Source: Acetobacteraceae bacterium UBA6159 (GTDB taxonomy: Bacteria > Pseudomonadota > Alphaproteobacteria > Acetobacterales > Acetobacteraceae). Taken from it: a stretch of DNA of 14,887 nucleotides. The DNA is taken from the NCBI GenBank assembly GCA_002422345.1, contig DIUL01000010.1, positions 1 to 14,887 on the forward strand, given 5' to 3'. Of this stretch, positions 1-7,979 are shown one piece after another; position 1 is the stretch's first letter, and every line of letters begins with the position of its first letter. The notes below the pieces were generated by a model, which made no database searches, was not told the origin of the DNA, and saw only the letters and a program-made list of their open reading frames with translations. The position numbers and the translations under genes are program-made.

Positions 1-1060
1 TGATATTGCTGTCGCTGCCTGCCGTTGAAAGTTGCACAGCGGCGGTCGTGGCCGAGGGCGTCACGGCGAGGTAATTGACGCCGCTTGCCGCCGTGTTGAA
101 GCGCGCCGCTTCCACGCCGCCCGCCGTGATGCTCACGCTGTCGGCTGTCGCTTGATAGAGGCCGGTGTTGCTGTCGCCGGTCACATAAAGGCCGGGCGCA
201 CTCACCGTCCCCGCCGCGAAATTCGTTGCCGTCCCGGCGTTCAGCGCCGTCCACGACCCGCCGCTGTTCTTGTATTCAAGCGCGCCCGCATTGTCGCGGA
301 AGCCGTAGCCGGAGGTGCCAGCCGTCGCCCCCCAGTTGAGATAATTCGAAGCCGCAAGCCGCACCGCACCCCCGAAATAATTGGTGGAATTCGTATCCAC
401 CTGATACACGCCATACTTGTTCGTGATCGCGCCAGTGGTGGTGGGCGTGGCGAGATACAGCCCATAGCAAGTGGTGACGATACCGCTGGCGTCGGTATTG
501 TCACATCGCGCGTACATCGCATGCATCGTGGTCACCGTACCTGTGCTGACATTCTGCGCAACGCCATAAACGCCAACCATGCTGGTTACGGTACCGCCAC
601 TGGTGTTCCCCGGAATGGCAAGAATGCCATGCATACTCGTCACGGTACCTGTATTGGCGTTTTGCGGACTGGTTCTAACGCCAATAAATGTCGCGAGCGT
701 GTTGCCGGACGCAGCGGTATAGGTGGGAACGATATGTAACCCGTAATACCCGCTGGAATTCGCCGTCGATTGCGCGCCGTCAAGATAAACGCCAAACGCT
801 TGCGCCGCCGTCTGCGTGCTGGGCGCGTTGATGTTCACCTTTCCCGTCATCGTCGTCGTTCCGATGCCGAGATTGCCGCTCGTATCAACGTAGGGCGCGG
901 GACTTGCGCATAGAATATCCTTGCCGTTCGCATCGCCGGAGCAGATGCGGCCCGCTGTCGGCTCCGCGCTTATGGTGCCATAGTTTGCCCATTCCTGCGC
1001 GCGGGCGGTCGCGGACAAGGCGATGAGAGACACAACAAAGGCGAGGCTGCGGAGACGCAT
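1..1060 (-). CDS. Secreted tail-fibre-like repeat protein, partial (C-terminus beyond left edge)
   Basis: The frame opens at ATG 1060 and stays open to the left edge, giving about 353 residues without a stop. Residues 1-21 form a clear Sec signal peptide: a basic start (MRLR), a hydrophobic core (LAFVVSLIALSA) and an ARA cleavage site before QE. Residues about 135-225 hold five degenerate units of 17-20 residues, each with a G(T/I)VT-x-x-x-G-(V/L)-Y core. Near residue 295 is GDSNTGLYQATADSV followed by GGVEAARFNT. This pattern is familiar from phage tail fibres and from bacterial surface proteins that end in an intramolecular chaperone (peptidase S74) domain. A chaperone domain, if present, would lie outside the window. 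No other phage gene is visible. An exported surface or adhesin-like protein derived from a fibre is my best reading. The function is unknown. The start is supported by the signal peptide and by a promoter just upstream. Confidence 0.75.
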   Translation of the reverse strand, partial: MRLRSLAFVVSLIALSATARAQEWANYGTISAEPTAGRICSGDANGKDILCASPAPYVDTSGNLGIGTTTMTGKVNINAPSTQTAAQAFGVYLDGAQSTANSSGYYGLHIVPTYTAASGNTLATFIGVRTSPQNANTGTVTSMHGILAIPGNTSGGTVTSMVGVYGVAQNVSTGTVTTMHAMYARCDNTDASGIVTTCYGLYLATPTTTGAITNKYGVYQVDTNSTNYFGGAVRLAASNYLNWGATAGTSGYGFRDNAGALEYKNSGGSWTALNAGTATNFAAGTVSAPGLYVTGDSNTGLYQATADSVSITAGGVEAARFNTAASGVNYLAVTPSATTAAVQLSTAGSDSNI

Positions 1061-1076
1061 GTTATTTATGTGCAGG

Positions 1077-1105
1077 ATAGTACGCCTTCTTTAATACTCT
1101 GTTAA
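1077..1105 (-). promoter_or_regulatory. Sigma-70-type promoter of the secreted protein gene
   Basis: On the minus strand TTAACA (1105-1100) is followed after exactly 17 bases by TACTAT (1082-1077), a close match to the -35 and -10 boxes. Transcription should begin near 1070, so the 5' untranslated leader before ATG 1060 would be only about 10 bases and has no Shine-Dalgarno sequence. That predicts near-leaderless translation. The stretch is AT-rich compared with its surroundings. Confidence 0.6.
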
Positions 1106-1110
1106 GGCGT
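1082..1110. promoter_or_regulatory. Inverted repeat inside the promoter (possible operator)
   Basis: The perfect 7-base arms ACGCCTT (1082-1088) and AAGGCGT (1104-1110) flank 15 bases. The arms touch both the -10 and the -35 box, so a dimeric protein bound here would block RNA polymerase. The regulator is unknown, and the repeat could be coincidental. Confidence 0.35.
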
Positions 1111-1111
1111 T

Positions 1112-1155
1112 ATTTCCGGGTTGTTTCGGACCGATTTCCGGGAAGAATCGGACCA
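1112..1155. repeat. Two adjacent 22-base direct repeats
   Basis: The units at 1112-1133 and 1134-1155 are directly adjacent and agree at 17 of 22 bases. Each has ATTTCCGGG at one end and TCGGACC near the other. All five differences fall in the middle or at the last base, and the middle reads TTGTT in one unit and AAGAA in the other. Possible meanings are protein-binding sites, or the multi-repeat end of a decayed IS21-type insertion sequence. I see no transposase here. The rest of the 1061-1288 gap holds no gene I can support. Confidence 0.6.
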
Positions 1156-1288
1156 TTCGAAGGCCCGTCTTTCCAACACGATTTCGGCTGGCTCGACCTT
1201 CCAGCAAGTATAACCGAATCGACCTCGGGAATATGCATATGCGTCACGAAACTCCCGTTCATATAGGTCTCGATGGCATTTGCCGTCC

Positions 1289-2347
1289 TCAACCGGCCGC
1301 GGCGCCTGGAATCAAGCGGGCCACGTCTTCCGGTGTGAGGTGACCGGCAAGCCGTGCGCGCATGGTCAGCCGACCCAGGCGGCGCAGATCATCGTTGAAA
1401 TCATTCCCCAGCGGGACGAGGTCATGCACCGCCATGCCAGCGGCGCGGCCACGCGCGCTAAGACGCTGGGCCGCATGGCGGCCGGCGGCATCGCGGTCGC
1501 GCGCGATGTAGAGCCGAGCCAATGCCCGCGGGAATTCCAGCGCGGCGAGGTGATTGGCGGACAGGGCCGCGATGACCGGAAGGTCGGGCAGCACGGACCG
1601 GATTGCCAGCATGGTCTCGATCCCCTCGCCCACCGCGACAACGTCCGTCGCCATGCCGAAGCGCACCCCGTTGCCGAGCAGACATCCGAGCGCGCGGCGC
1701 GGATCGGCGAGCGGGGCTTTCTCCGGCCGACGCGGATCGAGCCATGTGCGATGTACCCCGGTGATCCAGCCGTCGAGATCGGTGACGGCGGCAAGCAGCC
1801 CAGGCCAGGACTGGCGGGCGGCATGATTGTCCTGCCGATACCAGAGCGCCGGATGGAACCGCAGCACGGCGCCGTCGAGTGCGGCGGTGATACCGCGGGC
1901 GCGGAGATACGCCTCGGCATGGGTGCCCGTGACAGGGACGCCCGACAGAAACAGGCGTCGCGCCGTCTCCGGGGTCGATGGCTGCGGCGACACAGGACCG
2001 TCAGCCGGAACGTGGCGCCGGTAGAGCGGCGGGGCATCGCGTGGCAGCGCGAGATAGGCACGGGCTTCGTCCAGCACATCCCGAAACCGGTTCAATCCCC
2101 GATTGAGCGCGATCAGGTCCAGCAGATCGCCGTGCTCGCCGGTCGCGGCGTCGGTCCATTTGCCCGCGGCGCCGGGACCCGCCTCCGGTCCGGTCAGGCG
2201 GACATACAGACTGCGTCCCGGCGTGTTACGGACATCGCCCACCAGCCAATAGTGGCCATGGCGGTGGCCATTGGGCAGATAGCGGCGGCACACCGCCTCG
2301 GCGTCACGCGCGAGGCGGTGGGCGAGTTCGGCGGCGGAAATCTGCAT
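1289..2347 (-). CDS. Toprim domain protein (primase-like)
   Basis: This is a 352-residue protein. The N-terminal half, roughly residues 1-110, resembles the region that precedes the Toprim fold in phage and plasmid primase-like proteins (for example GKWTDAATGEHGDLLDLI at about 63-79). The Toprim fold follows: VVAVGEGIETMLA carries the conserved glutamate near 241, and ARDRDAAGR (282-290) is the DxD motif that binds metal. These motifs occur in primases, topoisomerases and OLD-type nucleases. No zinc-finger or helicase domain is attached, so activity alone is uncertain. The start is firm: ATG at 2347 follows a GGAGGG ribosome site, 10 bases after the stop of the helicase gene. The two genes are therefore translationally close and probably act together in plasmid or element DNA metabolism. 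Confidence 0.85.
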   Translation of the reverse strand: MQISAAELAHRLARDAEAVCRRYLPNGHRHGHYWLVGDVRNTPGRSLYVRLTGPEAGPGAAGKWTDAATGEHGDLLDLIALNRGLNRFRDVLDEARAYLALPRDAPPLYRRHVPADGPVSPQPSTPETARRLFLSGVPVTGTHAEAYLRARGITAALDGAVLRFHPALWYRQDNHAARQSWPGLLAAVTDLDGWITGVHRTWLDPRRPEKAPLADPRRALGCLLGNGVRFGMATDVVAVGEGIETMLAIRSVLPDLPVIAALSANHLAALEFPRALARLYIARDRDAAGRHAAQRLSARGRAAGMAVHDLVPLGNDFNDDLRRLGRLTMRARLAGHLTPEDVARLIPGAAAG

Positions 2348-2357
2348 TGCTCCCTCC

Positions 2358-5300
2358 TCACGCCGCGTGCCGATCCGCGATGCGGATCAGCTTGTGACGG
2401 GTGAGCAACCCATCGAGCAGGACGGGACCGGCGGTGCCCACCGGCACGAACAGCCGCAGCTTCCAGGCGATGATCTCGGCGATCAGCCCCATCGCCTTCA
2501 GCCGGTCGACCATGCCGTCGGTGAACCCGCAGAGTTCGACACGGTTGACGCCCATCACCCGGGCGCGTCGAAGTTGCAGCCCCTCCGCGAGGTCGAGTAC
2601 CGCACCACCCACCAGAACCGCGTGAAGCGCATCGGCCGGCGCCATGACCGGCGCATCGGTCATGGTCGCCTGTGCGACCCAGGCGGGTGACACCAGACGG
2701 CCGATGACCCGCTCGCCCGCGTCGGTCTGCAACCGGTAGACCCGGCAGCTCTCGCCGGGCAGTTGCGTCCAGATCGGCAACAGCAGGCCGGTCACGATGT
2801 GGACCTGGCTGTCGGTGAACTCCGGCAGATCAGCGAGTTCAGCCTGCCACGCGGCGGAGAATGTCGCGCGATCCGCCTCACGCCACTGGGTCTCCGCCAT
2901 GGTGGCAAGCGGCATGGACGGCCGTTCCATCGGCCGAACCAGACGCACACGCCGCTCCACCTCGCCGTCGTCGAGCATCACGCTCGGCGCCGGGATCTGC
3001 ACGGCGGCGCGGCCGGACTGGCCATTGACCAACAGCACCGCCCGCGGATCGGCGGCCTGTTCCAGCGCACCCGCGAGAGCGAGTGGATGGTTGCGGTCGC
3101 GCCGCGCGATGGTGAAGACGCGTGTCTCGGCGCCGCTGCCGGGATGGGTGTAGATCGTCCTGCGGTCGGTGACGCGGAGCGAGTCAGCCGCCAGTGTCTC
3201 GACACCGACGTCATAGGTGCCGGAGGCAACCGCGCCCTCGATCTTGCCGCGCAGCAACGCCTCGAACGCCCCGAACAGGGTGTTCTGCATGTCGATGGTC
3301 AGCGCCAGCAGCCGGTTGAGGAAGGTGGTGATTGGCGGCAGTTCCTCGCGAAGCCCCCCACCCTCCGCGTTGGTCAGCTTCAGGCCAGTCGCGGTCTCGA
3401 AAGCCTCGAGGGAGCAATCCTCGATCTTCCCCGCGTAAAGCAGGCCGTAGAGCTGGCGCAACGCGGCGCGGCCATAGACGGATTCCAGATTGTCCTCGGG
3501 GCGGAACAGGCCCTGGCCGCCGGTCTGGCGCTGGCCCTTGGTGATGGCGCCGAGCGTGTCGAGGCGGCGGGCGATGGTCGAGAGGAAGCGCTTCTCCGCC
3601 TTCACATTCGTTGCGATCGGGCGGAACAGCGGCGGTTGCGCCTGGTTGGTGCGGTTGCTGCGGCCGAGACCCTGGATGGCGGTGTCCGCCTTCCAGCCGG
3701 CCTCAAGCAGGTAATGCACGCGCAGGCGCCGGTTCCGGCAGCCGAGATCGGCATGATAGGACCGGCCCGTGCCGCCGGCGTCACTGAAGACGAGGATGCG
3801 CTTCACATCGTCCATGAACGCCTGGGTTTCGGTGAGATTGGCGGACCCGGCACGGTTCTCGACGCAGAGCCGATCCCCCTTGCGGATGATCCGCCGCGAT
3901 CGTCCGGTGACCTCCGCCACTTCGTCGGTGCCGAAGCGCTGCACGATCTGATCGAGCGCGCCCTGCACCGGCGGCAGCGATGCCAGCCGCTCGATCAGTC
4001 GGTCGCGCGCCTCGACGGCCTCGCGGCATTGCACCGGCTGACCGTCGCGCACGACCGGACGGGAGGACAGATTGCCCGCGTCATCCGTGAAAGGCTCGTA
4101 GAGCTGGGTCGGAAAGGCATGGGCGAGATAGTCGAGGACATACTCGCGCGGGGTGATGTCGACCTGCACGTCGCCCCACTCCTCCGTCGGGATATCGGCC
4201 AGCCGGCGTTCCATCAGCGCCTCGCCAGTGGAGACGATCTGGATAACCGCGGCATGGCCCGCCTCGAGGTCACGCGTGACGGCGGCGATCAGCGACGGCG
4301 TCTTCATCGCGGTGATCAGATGGTTGAAGAAGCGCTGCTTCGCGCTCTCGAAAGCCGAACGGGCGGCGGACTTGGCCTGGCCGTTCAGCGTGCCATGCGT
4401 CGTGGTGACGTTCGCGGCCTTGAGCGCGTCTTCGAGATGGTTGTGGATGATCCCGAATGCGTGGGCATAGGCATCGTAGATGCGAACCTGTTCCGCCGTC
4501 AGCCGGTGTTCGAGCAGTTCATATTCCACGCCTTCGTAGGACAGGGAGCGCGCGGCGTAGAGACCGAGGGATTTGAGATCGCGGGCCAGCACCTCCATGG
4601 CGGCGACGCCGCCGCCCTCGATTGCCTGCACGAACTCGGCACGGGTCGCGAACGGAAAGTCCGCCCCGCCCCAGAGGCCGAGCCGCTGGGCGTAGGCGAG
4701 ATTGTGGACGGTGGTGGCACCTGTGGCTGAGACATAGAGAATGCGGGCGCCCGGCAGCGCGTGTTGCAGGCGCAGACCCGCACGGCCCTGCTGCGAGGGT
4801 CCCTGTTCGCCGCGCTCGCCCTTGAGACCGGCGGCGTTCTGCATGGCGTGGCTTTCGTCGAAGACGATGACGCCATCGAAGTCTCGGCCGAGCCAGTCGA
4901 CGATCTGTTGCACGCGAGAGGCCTTGGCCTCGCGGGCATCGGATCGGAGCGTGGCGTAGGTGGTGAAGAGGATGCCCTCGGCCAATTTGACCCGGCTGCC
5001 CTGGCGGAACCGCGCGAGTGGCGTGACCTGCAAGCGCTCCTGTCCCAGTGCCGCCCAGTCGCGCTGCGCGTCCTCGATCAGCTTGTCGGATTTGGACACC
5101 CAGAGGGCGCGGCGGCGGCCCTTGAGCCAATTGTCGAGGAGGATGCCCGCGACCTGACGGCCCTTGCCCGCGCCGGTGCCGTCGCCGAGCATCCAGCCGC
5201 GGCGGAAGCGCACCGCGTCCTCGGCGTGATCAGGCGCGGCGGCGATCGTGTCGAAGGTCTCGTCGACAGTCCAGGTGCCAGCGAGAAACCCGCCATGGGC

Positions 5301-6758
5301 CTCGCCCGCGTAGATCACGCTTTCGAGCTGGGCATCCGATAGCAGGCCCTTCGCGATCACGGACACCGGCAGATTGGGCCGGTAGGCTGGCTTGGGGGGC
5401 GCGACGGATGCCATCGCCGCCGATTGGACGAGCCGCGATGGATGCGGTTGGGCGTCCGGGATGCGGATCGATTGCAGCGCGTACCCTTCATAGAGCGCGT
5501 CGCTGAGACGGCCTTCTTCGGGCGGTGACCAGTCACGGGTCTCGTAGGTGAGTTCGCGAGCGCTGTCCGCAGTTTGAGCGGGCGGGCGGGCTAGCGGTGT
5601 CCCGGTATGAGGACGTGGCGTCGGCCGAGCGCCAGAGAGCGGCGTCACGCGCCCTGGCAAGCCGGACGGCCGTGATCCGGGCATCCGTGACGAGGACGGG
5701 AACGGTAATGGCAAGGGCGACGCCGGTGAGACCGCCGCGCGCAGCGGCACTTCCCGCAGGACCCAGCCGAGCAGCGTGGCAGCATCCGGCGCCATGCCGG
5801 CCGATGCGGGCAGCCGCGTCGGATCGTCGGCGGGGATGCGGTCAATCACTGTCAGGCGGGTGTCGGCGCTGGTCCCGTGGCTGGCATAGGCCGCGCCGTC
5901 GACAGCAGCCGAGAACAGAATGCGACCGCGTGCCTGGAGCCGGACGAAGCCGTCGCGCCAGGTGGGATTGTCGGGGGAAAGGTTGGCGCCGGTGATGGCA
6001 ACCAGGCGTCCACCCTCCTCCAGCCGGGCCAGGGCCGAGGCAACATGGCGGAACGCCGCGTCGGCAACCCGGCCATCGACATACGCCGCCACCGAGAAGG
6101 GCGGGTTCATCAAAACGACCGTAGGACGGATTGCCGGATCGAGATGATCATGGATGTGCGCGGCGTCGAACCGCGTGACCGGCAGGCCGGGGAACAATGC
6201 TTCGAGCATCCCGGCGCGCGCGTCCGCCAGCTCATTGAGCGCCACGCTCGCGCCCGCCATCGCGGCGAAGATCGCCAGCAGCCCGGTGCCGGCAGAGGGT
6301 TCCAGCACGCGGTCGTCCGACCCGATCATCGCCGCCGTGCTAGCGGCGACGCCGAGTGCCAGCGGTGTCGAGAATTGCTGGAGGGCCTGACTTTCGAGGG
6401 AACGGCGGGTGTGCGTGGGCAGCAGGGAGGCGAGCTTGCCCAGCAAACCCAGAAGCGCGGCCGGCTCAGGTGCCCGCGTGCGGAGCATCCGGCCGTATTT
6501 GTGCAGGAACAGCACGAGCGCGGCCTCGCAAGCGTCATAGCCCGTCTTCCAGACCCAGGCGCCTTCGGCATCGGAGCCGCCAAAGGCGGTCTCCATCGCC
6601 GCGCGCAGGAGTTGCGGGGTGACCGGACGGCCTTGTTCGAGATGCGACAGAAGGAGGGTCGCGGCGCGGATCGTGGCTGCCGCGACGCAGGGATTGACGG
6701 CCGGGTTCGGGCGTGAGGCTGAAGGGGCGGCGGCGATAGGAAGTGGCATATGGTTCAT
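2358..6758 (-). CDS. Fused DNA methyltransferase / strawberry-notch-type DEAD/DEAH helicase
   Basis: Reading from ATG 6758 gives 1466 residues. Residues about 125-310 are a Rossmann methyltransferase: QFSTP (about 129), VLEPSAGTG (151-159, SAM binding) and VLMNPPF (215-221, the NPPF motif of N6-adenine methylases). A proline-rich linker covers about 340-400. A superfamily 2 helicase of the strawberry-notch type follows: Walker A GDGTGAGKGRQ (525-535), Walker B FDESH (633-637), motif III VSATG (676-680), FSDAGGTGRS (991-1000) and motif VI QGLGRSNRTNQ (1029-1039). The last 350 or so residues are unassigned. The frame continues upstream without a stop into a DUF6915 domain, and only a weak ribosome site precedes ATG 6758, so a longer 1624-residue product starting at 7232 is possible. 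Large fusions of this type are common on alphaproteobacterial plasmids and elements. Their biochemical role is not settled; defence, anti-restriction and DNA transfer are all plausible. Confidence 0.88.
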   Translation of the reverse strand: MNHMPLPIAAAPSASRPNPAVNPCVAAATIRAATLLLSHLEQGRPVTPQLLRAAMETAFGGSDAEGAWVWKTGYDACEAALVLFLHKYGRMLRTRAPEPAALLGLLGKLASLLPTHTRRSLESQALQQFSTPLALGVAASTAAMIGSDDRVLEPSAGTGLLAIFAAMAGASVALNELADARAGMLEALFPGLPVTRFDAAHIHDHLDPAIRPTVVLMNPPFSVAAYVDGRVADAAFRHVASALARLEEGGRLVAITGANLSPDNPTWRDGFVRLQARGRILFSAAVDGAAYASHGTSADTRLTVIDRIPADDPTRLPASAGMAPDAATLLGWVLREVPLRAAVSPASPLPLPFPSSSRMPGSRPSGLPGRVTPLSGARPTPRPHTGTPLARPPAQTADSARELTYETRDWSPPEEGRLSDALYEGYALQSIRIPDAQPHPSRLVQSAAMASVAPPKPAYRPNLPVSVIAKGLLSDAQLESVIYAGEAHGGFLAGTWTVDETFDTIAAAPDHAEDAVRFRRGWMLGDGTGAGKGRQVAGILLDNWLKGRRRALWVSKSDKLIEDAQRDWAALGQERLQVTPLARFRQGSRVKLAEGILFTTYATLRSDAREAKASRVQQIVDWLGRDFDGVIVFDESHAMQNAAGLKGERGEQGPSQQGRAGLRLQHALPGARILYVSATGATTVHNLAYAQRLGLWGGADFPFATRAEFVQAIEGGGVAAMEVLARDLKSLGLYAARSLSYEGVEYELLEHRLTAEQVRIYDAYAHAFGIIHNHLEDALKAANVTTTHGTLNGQAKSAARSAFESAKQRFFNHLITAMKTPSLIAAVTRDLEAGHAAVIQIVSTGEALMERRLADIPTEEWGDVQVDITPREYVLDYLAHAFPTQLYEPFTDDAGNLSSRPVVRDGQPVQCREAVEARDRLIERLASLPPVQGALDQIVQRFGTDEVAEVTGRSRRIIRKGDRLCVENRAGSANLTETQAFMDDVKRILVFSDAGGTGRSYHADLGCRNRRLRVHYLLEAGWKADTAIQGLGRSNRTNQAQPPLFRPIATNVKAEKRFLSTIARRLDTLGAITKGQRQTGGQGLFRPEDNLESVYGRAALRQLYGLLYAGKIEDCSLEAFETATGLKLTNAEGGGLREELPPITTFLNRLLALTIDMQNTLFGAFEALLRGKIEGAVASGTYDVGVETLAADSLRVTDRRTIYTHPGSGAETRVFTIARRDRNHPLALAGALEQAADPRAVLLVNGQSGRAAVQIPAPSVMLDDGEVERRVRLVRPMERPSMPLATMAETQWREADRATFSAAWQAELADLPEFTDSQVHIVTGLLLPIWTQLPGESCRVYRLQTDAGERVIGRLVSPAWVAQATMTDAPVMAPADALHAVLVGGAVLDLAEGLQLRRARVMGVNRVELCGFTDGMVDRLKAMGLIAEIIAWKLRLFVPVGTAGPVLLDGLLTRHKLIRIADRHAA

Positions 6759-7232
6759 GGGAAAGGTCCGGGAGAGTTTGGATGGGAGAGACCGGTGGGC
6801 CGCGCTCTCTCTGAAGCCCGCCCGGCTCAAACCCATCCCGGCCTTCCTTTGCCTCTGCCCCGACGCCGCCCCGTCCTCCGCCGCGAAGGGATCGACCTCA
6901 CCGTGGTTGGGCTGGGCGCGGCTCATCCACGGTTGCGAGCGGATACAGCGGAGGCGTTCGGCGAAGCTCGGGGTGAATCCGATATCCCCGTGCACATACC
7001 GCCCGCCGCTCAGCCGCACTGGGCCGATGCATCCTGACATCAGGGTGATCGTCGAAGCGAAGAAACGTTCGTGCAGGACGATGCCCCCAGCGTGATGCCG
7101 CAACGTCCATTGCCGGACGTCGGCCGCCATGGCGTTCGACTCGCCGCACCATTGATGCAGTGGCAGGAAATCCTCGCCGGATCCACCTGTCATGAGCACC
7201 GAGGACAAGGCGTGGTGATCGCATTGACCCAT
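6759..7232 (-). CDS. DUF6915 family domain, in frame with and open into the downstream helicase
   Basis: The segment from ATG 7232 encodes a DUF6915-like domain of about 110 residues. Its landmarks are HHALSSV near the start, then EDFLPLHQW, LRHHAGGI, TPSFAERLRCIRSQPWM. I recognise these from small stand-alone proteins of alphaproteobacterial plasmids, function unknown. ATG is preferred over the GTG at 7238 because AAGGAAG (7244-7238) sits 5 bases before it. The gene begins 11 bases after the DUF6878 stop. No stop codon ends it: the frame runs through about 45 residues of low-complexity, leader-like sequence into the methyltransferase-helicase at 6758. Either the stop has been lost and the proteins are fused, or the helicase starts internally and a stop was simply never required. 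The coordinates given cover only the part upstream of ATG 6758. Confidence 0.65.
6780..6838 (-). promoter_or_regulatory. Leader hairpin L1 with AGAGAGAG loop, before the methyltransferase-helicase
   Basis: On the minus strand GGATGGG (6838-6832) pairs with CCCATCC (6786-6780). Inside it GAG/CTC, CCGG/CCGG and GGGC/GCCC can pair in nested order. AGAGAGAG (6812-6805) lies in the apical loop. The element ends 21 bases before ATG 6758. It matches in layout the elements before the DUF6878 and ParB-like genes. Here it is embedded in an open frame, so it would be translated if the DUF6915-helicase fusion is real. Confidence 0.5.
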
Positions 7233-7243
7233 CGTCACTTCCT

Positions 7244-7720
7244 TCAGAAATTGTGCTCGAAGTATTCGGTCTCGGTACGGAGTTGATTGAATTCGAGCCC
7301 GATGGTTCGTTGCGGGACGTCAAAGTAGAACCCGCCGTAGGCGCCGGCGTTGCTCTCCCAGCCGTCATGGGTCTGGCCCAGAAGGTCGAAGCAAAGAAGT
7401 TCGATGATTTGCGCGACACCGTAGGACCGGGTCTTGACGCCGCTGCCATCGTCGTGCGGGCGGGAATATGGCACTTTAACATTCGGGAGTGGCACCAACT
7501 CATCGCCCGCGTCGCACGCACCGATGGATTCGATCTCGCCGGATTCATCGCCTCCATCGAACATGACGATCACAGAGACGATACCCGCCGCGGCGAGCGC
7601 ATCGAACAGCGCGGTCTTGTTGCCGGGTAAGGCCGCTTTGGCGAGTTCGTCGCGGGCTTGCCGCTGGCGCTCAGAGGGTTGGGACGACAGACGGAAAAGG
7701 CTGGAAATGGGATTGAACAT
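7244..7720 (-). CDS. DUF6878 family protein
   Basis: The protein has 158 residues and starts at ATG 7720 with AGGAG 8 bases upstream. I recognise the family from its course: LPGNKTALFDALAAAGI in the first third, then VIVMFDGGDESGEIESI, a central acidic and variable stretch, and a C-terminal half with the pattern ELLCFDLLGQTHDGWE, GAYGGFYFDV and TEYFEHNF. It is cytosolic, with no signal peptide or membrane segment. No catalytic motif is apparent and the function is unknown. It is followed after 11 bases by the DUF6915 reading frame. A leader hairpin (7754-7788) precedes it. The 259-base gap on its other side, 7721-7979, contains this leader and no further gene I can support. Confidence 0.8.
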   Translation of the reverse strand: MFNPISSLFRLSSQPSERQRQARDELAKAALPGNKTALFDALAAAGIVSVIVMFDGGDESGEIESIGACDAGDELVPLPNVKVPYSRPHDDGSGVKTRSYGVAQIIELLCFDLLGQTHDGWESNAGAYGGFYFDVPQRTIGLEFNQLRTETEYFEHNF

Positions 7721-7753
7721 GACTGATCTCCTGACGGTTTGCGGGAAATGACC

Positions 7754-7788
7754 GGACAGGCTCTCTCTCGAACCATCCAGGCCTGCCC
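7754..7788 (-). promoter_or_regulatory. Leader hairpin L2 with GAGAGA loop, before the DUF6878 gene
   Basis: On the minus strand GGGCAGGC (7788-7781) pairs with GCCTGTCC (7761-7754), 8 pairs including one G-U. The 19-base loop holds GGATGGTTCGAGAGAGA. The full purine run GAGAGAGAG is at 7769-7761. The element ends 33 bases before ATG 7720. It shares the purine-run loop with the other two leaders. Confidence 0.5.
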
Positions 7789-7979
7789 TTCAGCCGTCCC
7801 ACTCTCACCCTTGATCTGACGGTCGGTGCCACGCGATGCTCCATGGCCAACCGTGCATCATCATAGCCGCACAACCGGGACGGTATATCGGAGACTCTGA
7901 CAATCCTTCAGAACAGGGCGGAATATTCAGTACAATCGACCTTGGTATTGTCGGGTGAACGCTGTTCGTCTTGCCGGCG

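Noticed and set aside
512..660. CRISPR-like spaced repeats
   Set aside because: The repeats are degenerate, in frame, and explained by the repeated protein units of the secreted protein.
32..739. A 235-residue plus-strand open frame rich in His, Arg and Gly
   Set aside because: It is the complement of the secreted repeat protein. The minus-strand frame has a signal peptide, repeats and a promoter, while this one has none.
1110..1292. A 60-residue minus-strand frame starting with TTG that overlaps the Toprim stop
   Set aside because: It has no recognisable domain, its end is made of the 22-base tandem repeats, and no ribosome site supports the TTG. I treat the stretch as non-coding, possibly insertion-sequence debris.
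1280..2404. A 374-residue plus-strand open frame
   Set aside because: It is antisense to the Toprim gene and reads as shadow sequence.
2763..4730. A 655-residue plus-strand open frame
   Set aside because: It lies wholly antisense to the helicase gene, whose motifs are intact. Long antisense frames are expected at this GC content and its product is low-complexity and arginine-rich with no domain.
6898..7557. A 219-residue minus-strand frame overlapping the DUF6878 and DUF6915 regions
   Set aside because: It is out of frame with two recognisable domains and has a composition typical of shadow translation.
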